Translations under genes and position numbers: made by a program
The notes under the pieces: model-generated
Told to the model about the DNA's origin: nothing
Database searches by the model: none
The model's input: the letters and a program-made list of their open reading frames with translations, nothing else
Part shown: in pieces, positions 17,377 through 28,453 of the stretch
How the letters are laid out: each line of letters begins with the position of its first letter
Position numbering within the stretch: the first letter of the stretch is position 1
NCBI GenBank assembly: GCA_002841275.1
Contig: PHET01000002.1
Location: forward strand, 88,004-152,003
DNA from: Actinobacteria bacterium HGW-Actinobacteria-7
Lineage (GTDB): Bacteria; Actinomycetota; Coriobacteriia; Anaerosomatales; PHET01
Length of the DNA stretch: 64,000 bases
Direction of reading: 5' to 3'

Positions 17377-18537
17377 CTACGCCCCCGTTCGGGCCGAGTG
17401 TCGCTCGATGGCTTCCTGGTACACGGCCAGAGCACTCGCCGCCATGCGCGGGATGGTGAAGTCGCGCAACGCGCGCTCTTGGGCCTGCGCGCCCAGGCGA
17501 GCACGCAACTCGTCGTCTGAAAGCAGCCTGCGGAGCGCGCCGGACAGCGCATCCACGTTGCCCACCGGAACGGTGAGACCGGTGACGCCGTCGAGGTTGG
17601 CATAGGGAACGCCGGTGGTCAGCTCGGTGGAAACCACCGGAGTGCCTGCGGAGTGCGCCTCGATCTGCACCAGACCGAAGGCTTCGCTGCGCGCAACGCT
17701 GGGCAGGCAGAAGACGTCGGCAGCGTGATACCAGGCCGCAAGCTCGGTGTCGTCAAGCGGATGGAGGAATGTGACGCGGCTCTCGATGCCGCGCGCTGTT
17801 GCGACCTCGCGCAGCTCGGACTCGAGCGGGCCTCGACCCACCATCACCAGATCCGCATCGATGCTCTCCATCGCCTTGACCAGCACATCAGCGCCCTTGT
17901 AGTACACGAGCCGTCCCACGAACAGCACTATCTTGCGACCGCGGTGGGCAGCGCGCAGTTCGACGGCACGAGAGATAGCTGCCGGATTGTGAGCGGTGCG
18001 ATCGACGTGCAGACCGTAATCGACGTGACGGCACTTATCCTTACGGGCCGCCAGATACGGGGAGTGCTCGATCATATTGGGCGAGCCGGCGATGATGAGG
18101 TCCGCGGCATCCAAGAAGCGCTCCATGAGCGGGCGATACGCCGCGAACGCCGCCTTCTGGCGGACGATGTCGCTGTGGTAGGAGACCACACAGGGCACGT
18201 CGGGTCGCGCGGTCAGCCATGCGATCTCACCCCAGGGATACGGGAAGTGGAAGTGGAAGACGTCCGGCGCGGGATCACGACGCGCTTCCTTGGCGAGCTC
18301 GCGGGCAAACCCCCACGAGATGGGCGTTGAGGAGAGCTCCGCCGCCCGGGGCAGTCTCACAACCTCCACCCCACCCATGGTCTCCTCGGCCCGCTCGTTG
18401 ACGGCGTTGCAGACCAGCGCGCGCACCTGCGCGTCTTCGTACTTGACCAGTCCCTCCGCGAGGTCGTGGAGGTGAGACTCCACGCCGCCAAGATGCGGTG
18501 CGTAGTACTTGTTGACCATCGTTACGCGCACGGGCAC
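17377..18537 (-). CDS. GT4-family glycosyltransferase
   Basis: The 386-aa GT-B fold enzyme is likely a cytoplasmic transferase that extends a lipid-linked glycan. The N-terminal domain opens VTMVNKYYAPHLGGVESHLHDLAEGL; the C-terminal donor domain has VLFVGRLVYYKGADVLVKAM and the EX7E-type motif EAFGLVQIEAHSAGTPVVST. Length and motifs fit a full-length family member. It sits between the phosphomannomutase and the initiating phosphotransferase genes, so it may add the second sugar. Sugar specificity cannot be read from the sequence. Confidence 0.88.
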   Translation of the reverse strand: MPVRVTMVNKYYAPHLGGVESHLHDLAEGLVKYEDAQVRALVCNAVNERAEETMGGVEVVRLPRAAELSSTPISWGFARELAKEARRDPAPDVFHFHFPYPWGEIAWLTARPDVPCVVSYHSDIVRQKAAFAAYRPLMERFLDAADLIIAGSPNMIEHSPYLAARKDKCRHVDYGLHVDRTAHNPAAISRAVELRAAHRGRKIVLFVGRLVYYKGADVLVKAMESIDADLVMVGRGPLESELREVATARGIESRVTFLHPLDDTELAAWYHAADVFCLPSVARSEAFGLVQIEAHSAGTPVVSTELTTGVPYANLDGVTGLTVPVGNVDALSGALRRLLSDDELRARLGAQAQERALRDFTIPRMAASALAVYQEAIERHSARTGA

Positions 18538-18563
18538 TCCTGGATTCGCACTCGGTAGCCGGA

Positions 18564-19955
18564 CTAGGGACCTTCGACCAGCGCGCGTCCGGCGGCCAGC
18601 AGGTCATCGACCACTCCTGCTGAAGGCGCCTCGGCGTAGATGCGTACCAACGGCTCGGTGCCGCTTGTGCGCATAAGCAACCATGCGTCGTCGGCAAGGA
18701 AGAACTTCACGCCGTCGAGGCGGGATATCTCATGCACCTCGATGCCGGCGAGTTCGGTCTGCGCGAACTGGGGTGAGCGAGCCAGGAAATCGGCCATGAC
18801 CTCAGGCGTGAGCCGCAGGTCGAGCCGCGAGTACTCCATGGGGCCGGTGAGCGCGAAGAGCTGCTCGACCAGGCCGCCCAGCGTCGCACTGCGCTGCGCC
18901 ATCATCTCGGCGAGCATGAGCGCCATGAGCAGGCCGTCGCGCTCACGAACGTGCGAGGGGATGCCGATGCCGCCGCTCTCTTCACCGCCGAGCAACACAC
19001 CGCCCTTGACCATCTCTTCGTAGATCCACTTGAAGCCCACCGGAGTGGTGATGGTCTCGAGCCCAAGGCGCTCGGTGAGGCGATCGACGATGACCGAGGT
19101 CGACACCGTCTTGACCACCTTGCCGGTGAGCTTCTTGTCCTCAACCAGGTGGCGGACCACGAGCGCGATGATCTTGTGGGGGCTGATGAACCGGCCCAGC
19201 GAGTCGATAGCACCGATGCGGTCCGCATCACCATCAGTCACGAATGCCGCATCGAAGCCGCCGTCGCGGACGGCCGTGGCCGCATCATCGGTCCAGGGCG
19301 GGATGGGCTCGGGGTGCAGACCGCCGAAGCCCGGATTGCGCGTGCCGTGGATCTCGACGACTTCCATGCCGAACTCGCGCAGGATCGTGGCGAGATAGTT
19401 CTGACCCGCTCCGTAGAGTGGGTCGACAATGACGCGCAGACCCGCGGCCTTGATCGCTTTCGCGTCCACCTTGCTGCGGAGGGTGTCGAGGTACGGTCCA
19501 ACAAGGTTGACGGTCTCGTACTCACCACGCGCCGTGGGTGGATCGGTCCACAACGCCTCCTCCACACGGGCAGTGAAGGCCACCGGTGAGGCGCCACCAT
19601 CCGCCATGCGGAGCTTGAAGCCCAGATACTCGGAGGGGTTGTGACTCGCGGTGAGCATGACGCCGCCAACGGCCTCGTCCTCGGTCGCAACCGACCAGCA
19701 CAGCGCCGGCGTGGGGAGATAGCTGTCTGACAGGCGCACCCGCAGCCCGTGTGTTGCGAGCACTTCGGCGGCCGCGGCAGCGAAACTGCCGGCCTCGAAG
19801 CGCGTGTCGTAGCCCACAATGATCAGTCCGCCGGGGTTATCTTCCGAGAAGACCCTGCCTGCAGCGTCCGCCACGCGCCTGAGCGAGTCGTAGGTGAACT
19901 CGGCGCCGATGACCGCACGCCAGCCGTCCGTACCGAACTTGATGTCAGCGCTCAT
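18564..19955 (-). CDS. Phosphoglucomutase/phosphomannomutase
   Basis: The 463-aa alpha-D-phosphohexomutase interconverts hexose 6- and 1-phosphates, supplying Glc-1-P or Man-1-P for the nucleotide sugars made here. Four landmark motifs are intact: the phosphoserine loop TASHNPSEYLGFK, the metal loop DGDADRIGA, the sugar loop GGEESGGIG and the phosphate loop RTSGTEPLVRIYAE. The ATG at 19955 has GGAGAG upstream. Both RmlA and RfbF need Glc-1-P, and GDP-perosamine needs Man-1-P, so substrate preference stays open. Confidence 0.92.
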   Translation of the reverse strand: MSADIKFGTDGWRAVIGAEFTYDSLRRVADAAGRVFSEDNPGGLIIVGYDTRFEAGSFAAAAAEVLATHGLRVRLSDSYLPTPALCWSVATEDEAVGGVMLTASHNPSEYLGFKLRMADGGASPVAFTARVEEALWTDPPTARGEYETVNLVGPYLDTLRSKVDAKAIKAAGLRVIVDPLYGAGQNYLATILREFGMEVVEIHGTRNPGFGGLHPEPIPPWTDDAATAVRDGGFDAAFVTDGDADRIGAIDSLGRFISPHKIIALVVRHLVEDKKLTGKVVKTVSTSVIVDRLTERLGLETITTPVGFKWIYEEMVKGGVLLGGEESGGIGIPSHVRERDGLLMALMLAEMMAQRSATLGGLVEQLFALTGPMEYSRLDLRLTPEVMADFLARSPQFAQTELAGIEVHEISRLDGVKFFLADDAWLLMRTSGTEPLVRIYAEAPSAGVVDDLLAAGRALVEGP

Positions 19956-20069
19956 GCTGCCGCTCTCCTGAACCAGGGGGACCCGCCTATGGTGACCAGC
20001 GTCAATCCTACCATCGAGAGATGACTTTAGGCTTATCCGGGAGGTGAACGGCCGCCAATGCTGCAGCCT

Positions 20070-20678
20070 CTATCCGCCCTCACCCCGGCGTGCCATCAGC
20101 TTGCGGTACAGCTCAAGATGCATCTTCACGCTGCGGCGCGTGCTTCCCTCGCCTGAAGGCTCGGTGACGATCCTGCCTGCATCGACTCCTGCCAGGACGA
20201 CCTCCAGGCGCGTCGCGTCGGTGTCCACCACGACCGCAGCCGCACTCTTCATGCCCACCTCGTCGAAGCGCCGCATCAGGGCGTCCATTGGGCGTCGTCG
20301 GCGAGTGCCTTGGGGGTCGGCAGCTACGGTATGGACGGTCTCTACCGAGGGGACCTTGCGCGCGGCCCAGCGAAGCAGGAGATCGGCTTCAAGCCCGGTT
20401 GAATGGGCAGCCACCGGCACATAGCGCTTCAGGTACTTGCGCAGGCGCGAGCGCGAACGCACGATGTTCCACTTGTCGAGGATGTAGGGGTCGACATGGG
20501 CACCCAGCGCGCGGGCCCGCTCACCCGCTGGGCTGTCCATCAGACACAAGAAGCGCACGTTGGCACCCAAGCGGATCAGCTCGGCCATGACATCGAACCA
20601 GCGGTCTTCAACCCCTCCGACATCATGTCGGGGGTTGGCGGATATGAACACAAAGGTGGAATCCGTCCAAGACCTCAT
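20070..20678 (-). CDS. Short glycosyltransferase-like protein (N-terminal GT-B domain only)
   Basis: The 202-aa protein begins like GT4 enzymes (FVFISANPRHDVGGVEDRWFDVMAELIRLGANVRFLCL) and keeps the acceptor domain, including SVETVHTVAADPQG. It then passes directly to a helix like the C-terminal end of such enzymes (VKMHLELYRKLMARRG). The donor-nucleotide domain of about 170 residues is missing. It follows rmlD by 7 nt as the last gene of the rhamnose operon. It may be a partner subunit, an inactive remnant produced by an internal deletion, or a small divergent enzyme. Confidence 0.6.
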   Translation of the reverse strand: MRSWTDSTFVFISANPRHDVGGVEDRWFDVMAELIRLGANVRFLCLMDSPAGERARALGAHVDPYILDKWNIVRSRSRLRKYLKRYVPVAAHSTGLEADLLLRWAARKVPSVETVHTVAADPQGTRRRRPMDALMRRFDEVGMKSAAAVVVDTDATRLEVVLAGVDAGRIVTEPSGEGSTRRSVKMHLELYRKLMARRGEGG

Positions 20679-20685
20679 AGGCTCG

Positions 20686-21585
20686 TCATGATAGCAGCGT
20701 GCGAGCCAGGCAGCGCGCGAGGGCGTCCTCCCACAGAGGCATCGTCACGCCCAGTACGGCGGCCTTGGAGCAGTCCAGCACCGAATTCGCAGGCCGGGCT
20801 GCCTTCATCTGGAAGTCACGCGCCGATACCGGCTCGACCACGACATCCTGCAGACCGGTCAGTCTCAGCGCTTCGCGCGCAAGCTCGAATCTCGAGCACG
20901 AGCCCCCACCCACAAGGTGGTAGATCCCGCTCGCCCCAGCGCCCGCGAGTCCCAGAATCCCTCGCGCAAGATCGACCGTGTAGGTGGGCGACCCGACCTC
21001 GTCGGTAACCACGGACAGCGATCCGCGCTCTCGCGCTGCGGCCACGATCTTGAGCGGGAAGTTCGCCCCGACCGGCGCGAACACCCACGCCGTACGAACC
21101 ACCAGGGCGTCAGGCATCTCATAGAAGACCGCGCGCTCCCCCGCGAGCTTTGATGCCCCGTAGACGGACACGGGGTTGGGCTGGTCGGTCTCGTCGTAGG
21201 CACCGCTCTTGGTGCCGTCGAAGACAAAATCGGTGGAGACGTGCACGAACGCCAAATCAGCGTCCCGCGCGGCCCGCGCAAGGTTGGCCGCCCCGGTCTC
21301 GTTGACGAGGAACGCGAGCTCTCTATCGTCCTCGGCGCGCTCCACGTTGGTGTACGCCGCCGCATTGACGAGCACTCCCCGCTCGCCGTCTCTCAGAGAT
21401 GCCGAGAAGCCCCTCACGGCCTCGCGAATCGCCGGCGGGCTCGTGATGTCGAACTCCGCCTCGGCGGGTGCTGCGCAGCGCATGCCCAGCTTCCCCAGGA
21501 CCTCCTGCAACGCCGTGCCCAGCATCCCGCTGGCACCGGCGACAAGCACGGCGAGCGAGTCGCTTCTGCTAGGAGCGCTCGTCAT
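20686..21585 (-). CDS. rmlD: dTDP-4-dehydrorhamnose reductase
   Basis: The 299-aa NADPH-dependent SDR enzyme is the last step to dTDP-L-rhamnose. Motifs: LVAGASGMLGTAL (dinucleotide loop), NAAAYTNVERAEDD, STDFVFDGTKSGAYDETDQPNPVSVYGASKLAGE with the YXXXK pair, and RTAWVFAPVGANF. The ATG at 21585 gives the normal family start and overlaps the end of rmlB by 17 nt, consistent with translational coupling. Confidence 0.95.
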   Translation of the reverse strand: MTSAPSRSDSLAVLVAGASGMLGTALQEVLGKLGMRCAAPAEAEFDITSPPAIREAVRGFSASLRDGERGVLVNAAAYTNVERAEDDRELAFLVNETGAANLARAARDADLAFVHVSTDFVFDGTKSGAYDETDQPNPVSVYGASKLAGERAVFYEMPDALVVRTAWVFAPVGANFPLKIVAAARERGSLSVVTDEVGSPTYTVDLARGILGLAGAGASGIYHLVGGGSCSRFELAREALRLTGLQDVVVEPVSARDFQMKAARPANSVLDCSKAAVLGVTMPLWEDALARCLARTLLS

Positions 21586-22591
21586 ACCAACGCTTCCGCC
21601 AGTCCGCGAACTCCTCGGTATGGTGCTTGATCTTGCTCCACCACCACTCGTTGTCGCGATACCAGCGAATGGTGTCACGGAGCCCATCGGCGAAGTCGAC
21701 CGCCGGCTGCCAGCCGAGCTGCTCGCGCGCCTTGGCGCAACTGATCGAGTAGCGGCGATCGTGGCCCGGGCGGTCGGTGACCTGCCGGACGGTGGTATCC
21801 CAGTCCAACCCCAGCTCGTCGAGGATGATCGTGGTGATCTCGCGGTTGGTGCGTTCGTTGCCGCCGCCGATGTTGTAGACCTCGCCCAACTGACCCAGGA
21901 GCAGCGCGGCCTCGATGCCATCTGCATGGTCATCGACGTGCAGCCAGTCGCGCACGTTGAGTCCGTCGCCGTACAGCGGCAGCTGGCCTCCCTCGAGCGC
22001 GTTGGTCACGAACAGCGGGATGAGCTTCTCGGGGTACTGATACGGGCCGTAGGTGTTGCTGCCACGTGTGACCAGCACCGGAGCGCCGTAGGTGGTGTGG
22101 TACGCGAGGACCTGCAGGTCGCCCCCGGCCTTGCTCGCCGAGTAGGGGCTGGAGGCCTGGATGCGGTCGGTCTCGCAGAAGGAACCCGTCTCGATCGAGC
22201 CGTACACCTCGTCGGTCGAGACTTGGAGCATGCGCCCTATGGAGCGTTCGCGCACCACCTCGAGCAGCGTGTGGGTGCCCAGGATGTCGGTCTGCAGAAA
22301 CGCCTCAGGCTCGGCGATGGAGCGGTCCACGTGGGTCTCGGCCGCGAAGTTGACGATCGCGTCGACGCCACCGGCCGCGTCGATCGCAGCATCAACCGCA
22401 GGCCGGTCTCCGATATCGCCACGCACGAACGAGTAGCGTGGGTCCTGGGCGACGGGCAGCAGATTGTCGAGGTTGCCCGCGTAGGTGAGCTTGTCGAAGC
22501 AGACGATCTCCCAATCCGCATGTTTGGCGAGCATGCGCCGAACGAACGCACTTCCGATGAAACCGGCACCACCGCAGACCAGGAGCCTCAT
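21569..22591 (-). CDS. rmlB: dTDP-glucose 4,6-dehydratase
   Basis: The 340-aa extended SDR converts dTDP-glucose to dTDP-4-keto-6-deoxyglucose. Motifs: CGGAGFIGSAFVRRML, NFAAETHVDRSI, STDEVYGSI with the catalytic Asp-Glu after Thr, YSASKAGGD with YXXXK, and RGSNTYGPYQYPEKLIPLF. The start overlaps the upstream rmlC stop by 4 nt (ATGA). Length and motifs are typical of RmlB. Confidence 0.96.
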   Translation of the reverse strand: MRLLVCGGAGFIGSAFVRRMLAKHADWEIVCFDKLTYAGNLDNLLPVAQDPRYSFVRGDIGDRPAVDAAIDAAGGVDAIVNFAAETHVDRSIAEPEAFLQTDILGTHTLLEVVRERSIGRMLQVSTDEVYGSIETGSFCETDRIQASSPYSASKAGGDLQVLAYHTTYGAPVLVTRGSNTYGPYQYPEKLIPLFVTNALEGGQLPLYGDGLNVRDWLHVDDHADGIEAALLLGQLGEVYNIGGGNERTNREITTIILDELGLDWDTTVRQVTDRPGHDRRYSISCAKAREQLGWQPAVDFADGLRDTIRWYRDNEWWWSKIKHHTEEFADWRKRWYDERS

Positions 22592-23043
22592 CCGTTCTTC
22601 ACGCTCCAGTCGTAGCCGATGGACGCGTCGTCGGCCGGCAGACGGTACTCGTCCGGGTCGTCGTAGTCGTAGACCTCTGTAGGGATGTTGATGATGTATG
22701 CGGGCTCGGTGCCTACTGGCGTGAATCCGTGGTAGACACCCTGCGGGATGACGATCATGCGCTGGCGCTGCCAACCGATCACGAACTCGTTGGTCTTTCC
22801 CTTTGTGGGCGAGCCGTCGCGGGAATCGTGCAGCACGACCTTCGCCATGCCGCCCACACAGACGAAGTGGTCGGTTTGCAGCTTGTGGTAGTGCCACGCC
22901 TTGACGACGCCCGGGTACACCATGGTCACGTAGACTTGGCCGAACTTCTGGAAATCGGGGTCGTCGCTGCGAAACATCTCCATGAGCAACCCGCGCTCGT
23001 CGGGCATGACCTTGAGGTCCTTGACCTTCACGCCGTCGATCAT
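22588..23043 (-). CDS. rmlC: dTDP-4-dehydrorhamnose 3,5-epimerase-family cupin
   Basis: The 151-aa cupin has the position and partner genes of RmlC, which epimerises C3 and C5 of the 4-keto sugar. Supporting signs are the DERGLLMEMFRSD start, a His-containing strand (KAWHYHKLQTDHF) and IPQGVYHGF. It is about 30 residues shorter than classical RmlC, and the usual LRGLHYQ motif is replaced, so it belongs to a divergent branch. Its stop overlaps rmlB by 4 nt and its start lies 10 nt after rmlA. A C3-only epimerase or related cupin is possible. Confidence 0.82.
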   Translation of the reverse strand: MIDGVKVKDLKVMPDERGLLMEMFRSDDPDFQKFGQVYVTMVYPGVVKAWHYHKLQTDHFVCVGGMAKVVLHDSRDGSPTKGKTNEFVIGWQRQRMIVIPQGVYHGFTPVGTEPAYIINIPTEVYDYDDPDEYRLPADDASIGYDWSVKNG

Positions 23044-23053
23044 GACACGCTCC

Positions 23054-23914
23054 TCACAGCTCGAGTAGGTACTGGTAGTACTCTGCTGATGTCCCTTGCG
23101 TTGCCCGCTCGACGGCAGCCCCGTCGATGAACCCCATCAGAAGTGCGATCTCCTCGAGACATGCGACCTTCTGGCCCTGCCGCTTCTCGATGGTCTGTAC
23201 GAAGGAACTCGCCTCCATGAGCGAATCGGGTGTACCTGTGTCGAGCCATGCCATGCCGCGGCTCATGAGCCGGACACTGAGGCTGCCATCTTGCAGGTAC
23301 AGGTTGTTGAGCTCGGTGATCTCGAGCTCGCCGCGCTGCGAGGGAGTGACCCGCTTGGCCATCTCGCAGACGCGCCCGTCGTAGAAGTACAGACCAGTGA
23401 CTGCGAAACTCGAACGGGGGTTGGCGGGCTTCTCCTCGATGGAAAGCACATTGCCATCTGCGTCAAAGTCGACGACGCCATAGCGTTCGGGATCGCGGAC
23501 CTTGTAGCCGAAGACGACCGCACCGCCCCGCATGGCGTCTGCTCGCGCACTGCGCAGCATGTCGATCAGACCGGTACCGTAGAAGATGTTGTCGCCCAGA
23601 ACCAGACACGCGGGGCTGCCGTCCAGGAACTCCTCGCCTATCAGGAATGCCTGCGCGAGGCCCCCCGGATTGGGCTGCACCGCATAGCTGAGCTTGATTC
23701 CCCACTGAGAACCGTCACCCAGTGACCGCTGGAAAGCGGGCCCGTCGGTCGGAGTCGTGATCACAAGAATCTCGCGGATTCCCGCAAGCATGAGCACCGA
23801 CAGCGGGTAGTAGATCATCGGCTTGTCGTAGACAGGGAGCAGCTGCTTGGACGTGCCCCGTGTGATCGGGTGCAGACGAGTGCCCGAGCCCCCTGCGAGA
23901 ATGATCCCCTTCAA
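23054..23914 (-). CDS. rmlA: Glucose-1-phosphate thymidylyltransferase
   Basis: The 286-aa enzyme makes dTDP-glucose from Glc-1-P and dTTP, the first step of the rhamnose operon. Motifs: [43 protein letters not shown], and [21 protein letters not shown]. No ATG or GTG fits, so TTG at 23914 is taken, with GGAGGT about 10 nt upstream, giving the standard family length. It is the first gene of the tight operon rmlA-C-B-D-GT. Confidence 0.95.
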   Translation of the reverse strand: MKGIILAGGSGTRLHPITRGTSKQLLPVYDKPMIYYPLSVLMLAGIREILVITTPTDGPAFQRSLGDGSQWGIKLSYAVQPNPGGLAQAFLIGEEFLDGSPACLVLGDNIFYGTGLIDMLRSARADAMRGGAVVFGYKVRDPERYGVVDFDADGNVLSIEEKPANPRSSFAVTGLYFYDGRVCEMAKRVTPSQRGELEITELNNLYLQDGSLSVRLMSRGMAWLDTGTPDSLMEASSFVQTIEKRQGQKVACLEEIALLMGFIDGAAVERATQGTSAEYYQYLLEL

Positions 23915-24002
23915 ATCCCCGACTACCTCCCCCGGCTCCGACCCCACTCGGCGCAGATGATGCAGCAGTCCGTTGATTGTACGCTCGCGATGTGTTCCTA
24001 CT

Positions 24003-25094
24003 TTACCCCAGCAGCTCCCGGTACACCTCGACCGTTCGCTCTGCGGCTGCGGCCCACGTGAGTTCCTCCGCTCGCGCATGGCCTGCCTTGACCAGACGCC
24101 TGCGGGTCGCGGGCTTGTCCAGCACCTGCGCGATCGCATCCGCGAGGGCCGTGGCATCACCGGGATCAACGACGAGCGCAGCCTTCTTGCCCACGACCTC
24201 GGGTAGCGAGGCGGCGTTGGTTGTCACCACCGGCGTGCCCAGGGCCATAGCCTCGAGCGGCGGCAGCCCGAACCCCTCGTAGCGCGACGGGAACGCAAGC
24301 AGCTCCGCATGGGTGTAGAGCGCTCGCAGCTCATCGTCTGTGATCGAGCCAGTGAAAGAGACCCGCGAACGCACGTCCTCTGAGACGCCGGCGAGCTGGG
24401 CGTCGAGATAGCCGTCCTCGCCCGTTCCCGCCAGGACCAGCCGCAGATCGGCGCGCTCCGCAGCCAGCGCAGCAAACGCGCTGAGCAGCGTGGGTAGGTC
24501 CTTGTGCGGCCGAGTAGACCCCATCGACAGCACGTAGCTCGCCCCGGCGATCTCAGCGAGGCGACCTTCGAGTATAGCCACAGGCCCCGCGGCGAAGTCA
24601 TCCGCCCCCGCGAGCGTCACGCGGCCCTTGCTCGCAGCCGAGGGGAAGACCGAGGAGACCTGCTCGAGCGAGAACTCCGACAGCGTGACGATGCGGTCAG
24701 CCACATGCACCGCTCGCCGAACCGCATAGCGGTAGATCGCGCGTTTGGCACCCGAGGGCATCACACCCGGGACCAGCAGCGGCGTGAGGTCGTGCATGGT
24801 GACAACAAGCGGGTGCGTCGCCGGAAACGGCGTGGGAAAGTGCAGACAGTGCGTGAGGTCCGGCTTGACGCGCTGCAGCGTCTCCGAGAAGTGGTACGAA
24901 CCCGCAGGCGAGAACGGGTGGCCTTCGACGTGATGTCGTTCGCAATCACACAGGAGCTCGGGCACGGACTCGTTAGCCGCAAGGACCAGTACCGGCTCGA
25001 CTTCCGGATGTCGTGCCAGCGCGCCAGAGATCCCCACCGAGTACCGGCCCACGCCGGACCACGAGGCCATCCGAAGATCTAGCGCGATACGCAC
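24003..25094 (-). CDS. GT4-family glycosyltransferase
   Basis: The 363-aa GT-B enzyme is close to the mannosyl/rhamnosyl transferase group. The N-terminus [26 protein letters not shown] and the acceptor-domain THDLTPLL-like segment ([14 protein letters not shown]) are typical. The donor domain has [18 protein letters not shown] and [31 protein letters not shown]. It lies 88 nt upstream of rmlA in the same direction and may use dTDP-rhamnose, which is inferred from context. It starts 47 nt from a divergent glycosyltransferase gene. Confidence 0.9.
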   Translation of the reverse strand: MRIALDLRMASWSGVGRYSVGISGALARHPEVEPVLVLAANESVPELLCDCERHHVEGHPFSPAGSYHFSETLQRVKPDLTHCLHFPTPFPATHPLVVTMHDLTPLLVPGVMPSGAKRAIYRYAVRRAVHVADRIVTLSEFSLEQVSSVFPSAASKGRVTLAGADDFAAGPVAILEGRLAEIAGASYVLSMGSTRPHKDLPTLLSAFAALAAERADLRLVLAGTGEDGYLDAQLAGVSEDVRSRVSFTGSITDDELRALYTHAELLAFPSRYEGFGLPPLEAMALGTPVVTTNAASLPEVVGKKAALVVDPGDATALADAIAQVLDKPATRRRLVKAGHARAEELTWAAAAERTVEVYRELLG

Positions 25095-25141
25095 AAGTGG
25101 CCCCCGGACCTCGTCGACAACCCATCACAACCTAGACTACC

Positions 25142-26408
25142 ATGCGGCTCATGGACTCCAGCCCTAAAACACCAGCGTTCGGCGTCAATCTGTTTGGCTA
25201 CCTGACCTCGAATCTGGGCTTGGGAGTCGCTGCGCGCAACACCGCGCAGATGCTGCTGGCCAACCACATCCCCACGCGCCTCGTGGACGTGAACCCCGGC
25301 GGAGGCATGCAGGGTAAGGACACCACCTTCGCCGAGCAGATTGCGGCAGCGCACGACGTCGAGCCGTACGCGGTCAACCTGTTCCACATCAACCCGGACC
25401 AGGTCCTCTACCTGCTGAACCCCTTCAGCGACACCGTAACGCTCCAGAATCGCGTCAACGCATGCGTACCGTTCTGGGAGCTGCCCCGACTGCCGGATTC
25501 CTGGGTCGAGCCGCTGCAGGCTATGGACGCGATCTTGGCACCAACACGATTCGTTGAAGCGGCTGTTCGCGACCGATTGCCATCTGCACGGCTCATCCGC
25601 TATCCGCAGGCGGTGCACGTTCCCAGCGACATCACGCCTGACCGTTCCGCATTTGCCTTGCCTGATGGCGCGCTCATCTTCGTGATGAGCTTCGACATGC
25701 GCAGTGACATCGAACGCAAGAACCCGTGGGCGGCCATCGAAGCCTTTCTGCAGGCATTTCCCGACCGAGGCGACGTGAGACTTGTGATCAAGGCCTCAAA
25801 CGTCGAGACCATCGCGGGTCTCGAGCGCAACGTGGCCCGCCTACGCGAGGTCGCCGCCGACCCACGAATCATCGTGCTGGACCGCCCTATGGGCTACCGG
25901 GAGATACTGACCCTCTACGCCTCATGCGACGTGCTGGTCTCGCTTCACCGAAGCGAGGGATTGGGGCTGAGCCTTCTCGAGGCTATGGCGCTCGGTAAGG
26001 CGGTCGTGGCCACGGGCTGGTCCGGAAACGTCGACTTCATGACTCCCGAGAACTCCATCCCCATCGGCTTCGATGAGGTCGAAGTGGTCTCGAGCACGCA
26101 GCCGGCCTACGCGGCCACCATGGCCGGACGCCAGTTCTGGGCCGAGCCCCGAGTGGCTGAAGCCGCCCAAGCGATGCGATCACTCGCCGAGAACCCCGAG
26201 CTGCGAATCCTACTTGGCATTCAGGCCGCCAAAGATGCTCATGCGCTCACCGAACAGTACGACCGTGGAGGCGCAATCGTCCCTTCACTGCGAGCGCTGG
26301 CAGCCGATGGCCCGGGGGCGGGTTCTGCGCGGATGGCGCGGCTGAGGCTGAGATACCCGTGGTACTACTCGCGCCGGGTAGTGCGGGCGGTACTGCACCG
26401 AGCGAAGA

Positions 26409-26425
<17 letters not shown>
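25142..26425 (+). CDS. Glycosyltransferase (GT4-like), plus strand
   Basis: The 427-aa protein opens FGVNLFGYLTSNLGLGVAARNTAQML, typical of a GT4-like group in polysaccharide loci. The donor domain shows MSFDMRSDIERKNPWAAIEAF, the motif HRSEGLGLSLLEAMALGKAVVATGWSGN, and a basic C-terminal tail (RLRYPWYYSRRVVRAVLHRAK) that could touch the membrane. It stands alone on the plus strand and overlaps the end of a gmd-like gene tail to tail by 17 bp. No ribosome site is evident before the ATG at 25142; the ATG at 25151 is an alternative. Confidence 0.85.

Positions 26426-28453
<2,028 letters not shown>

Noticed and set aside
17373..17603. N-terminal extension of the phosphoglycosyl transferase
   Set aside because: The extra 77 codons lie inside the glycosyltransferase gene and are low-complexity; the ATG at 17372 matches the family start.
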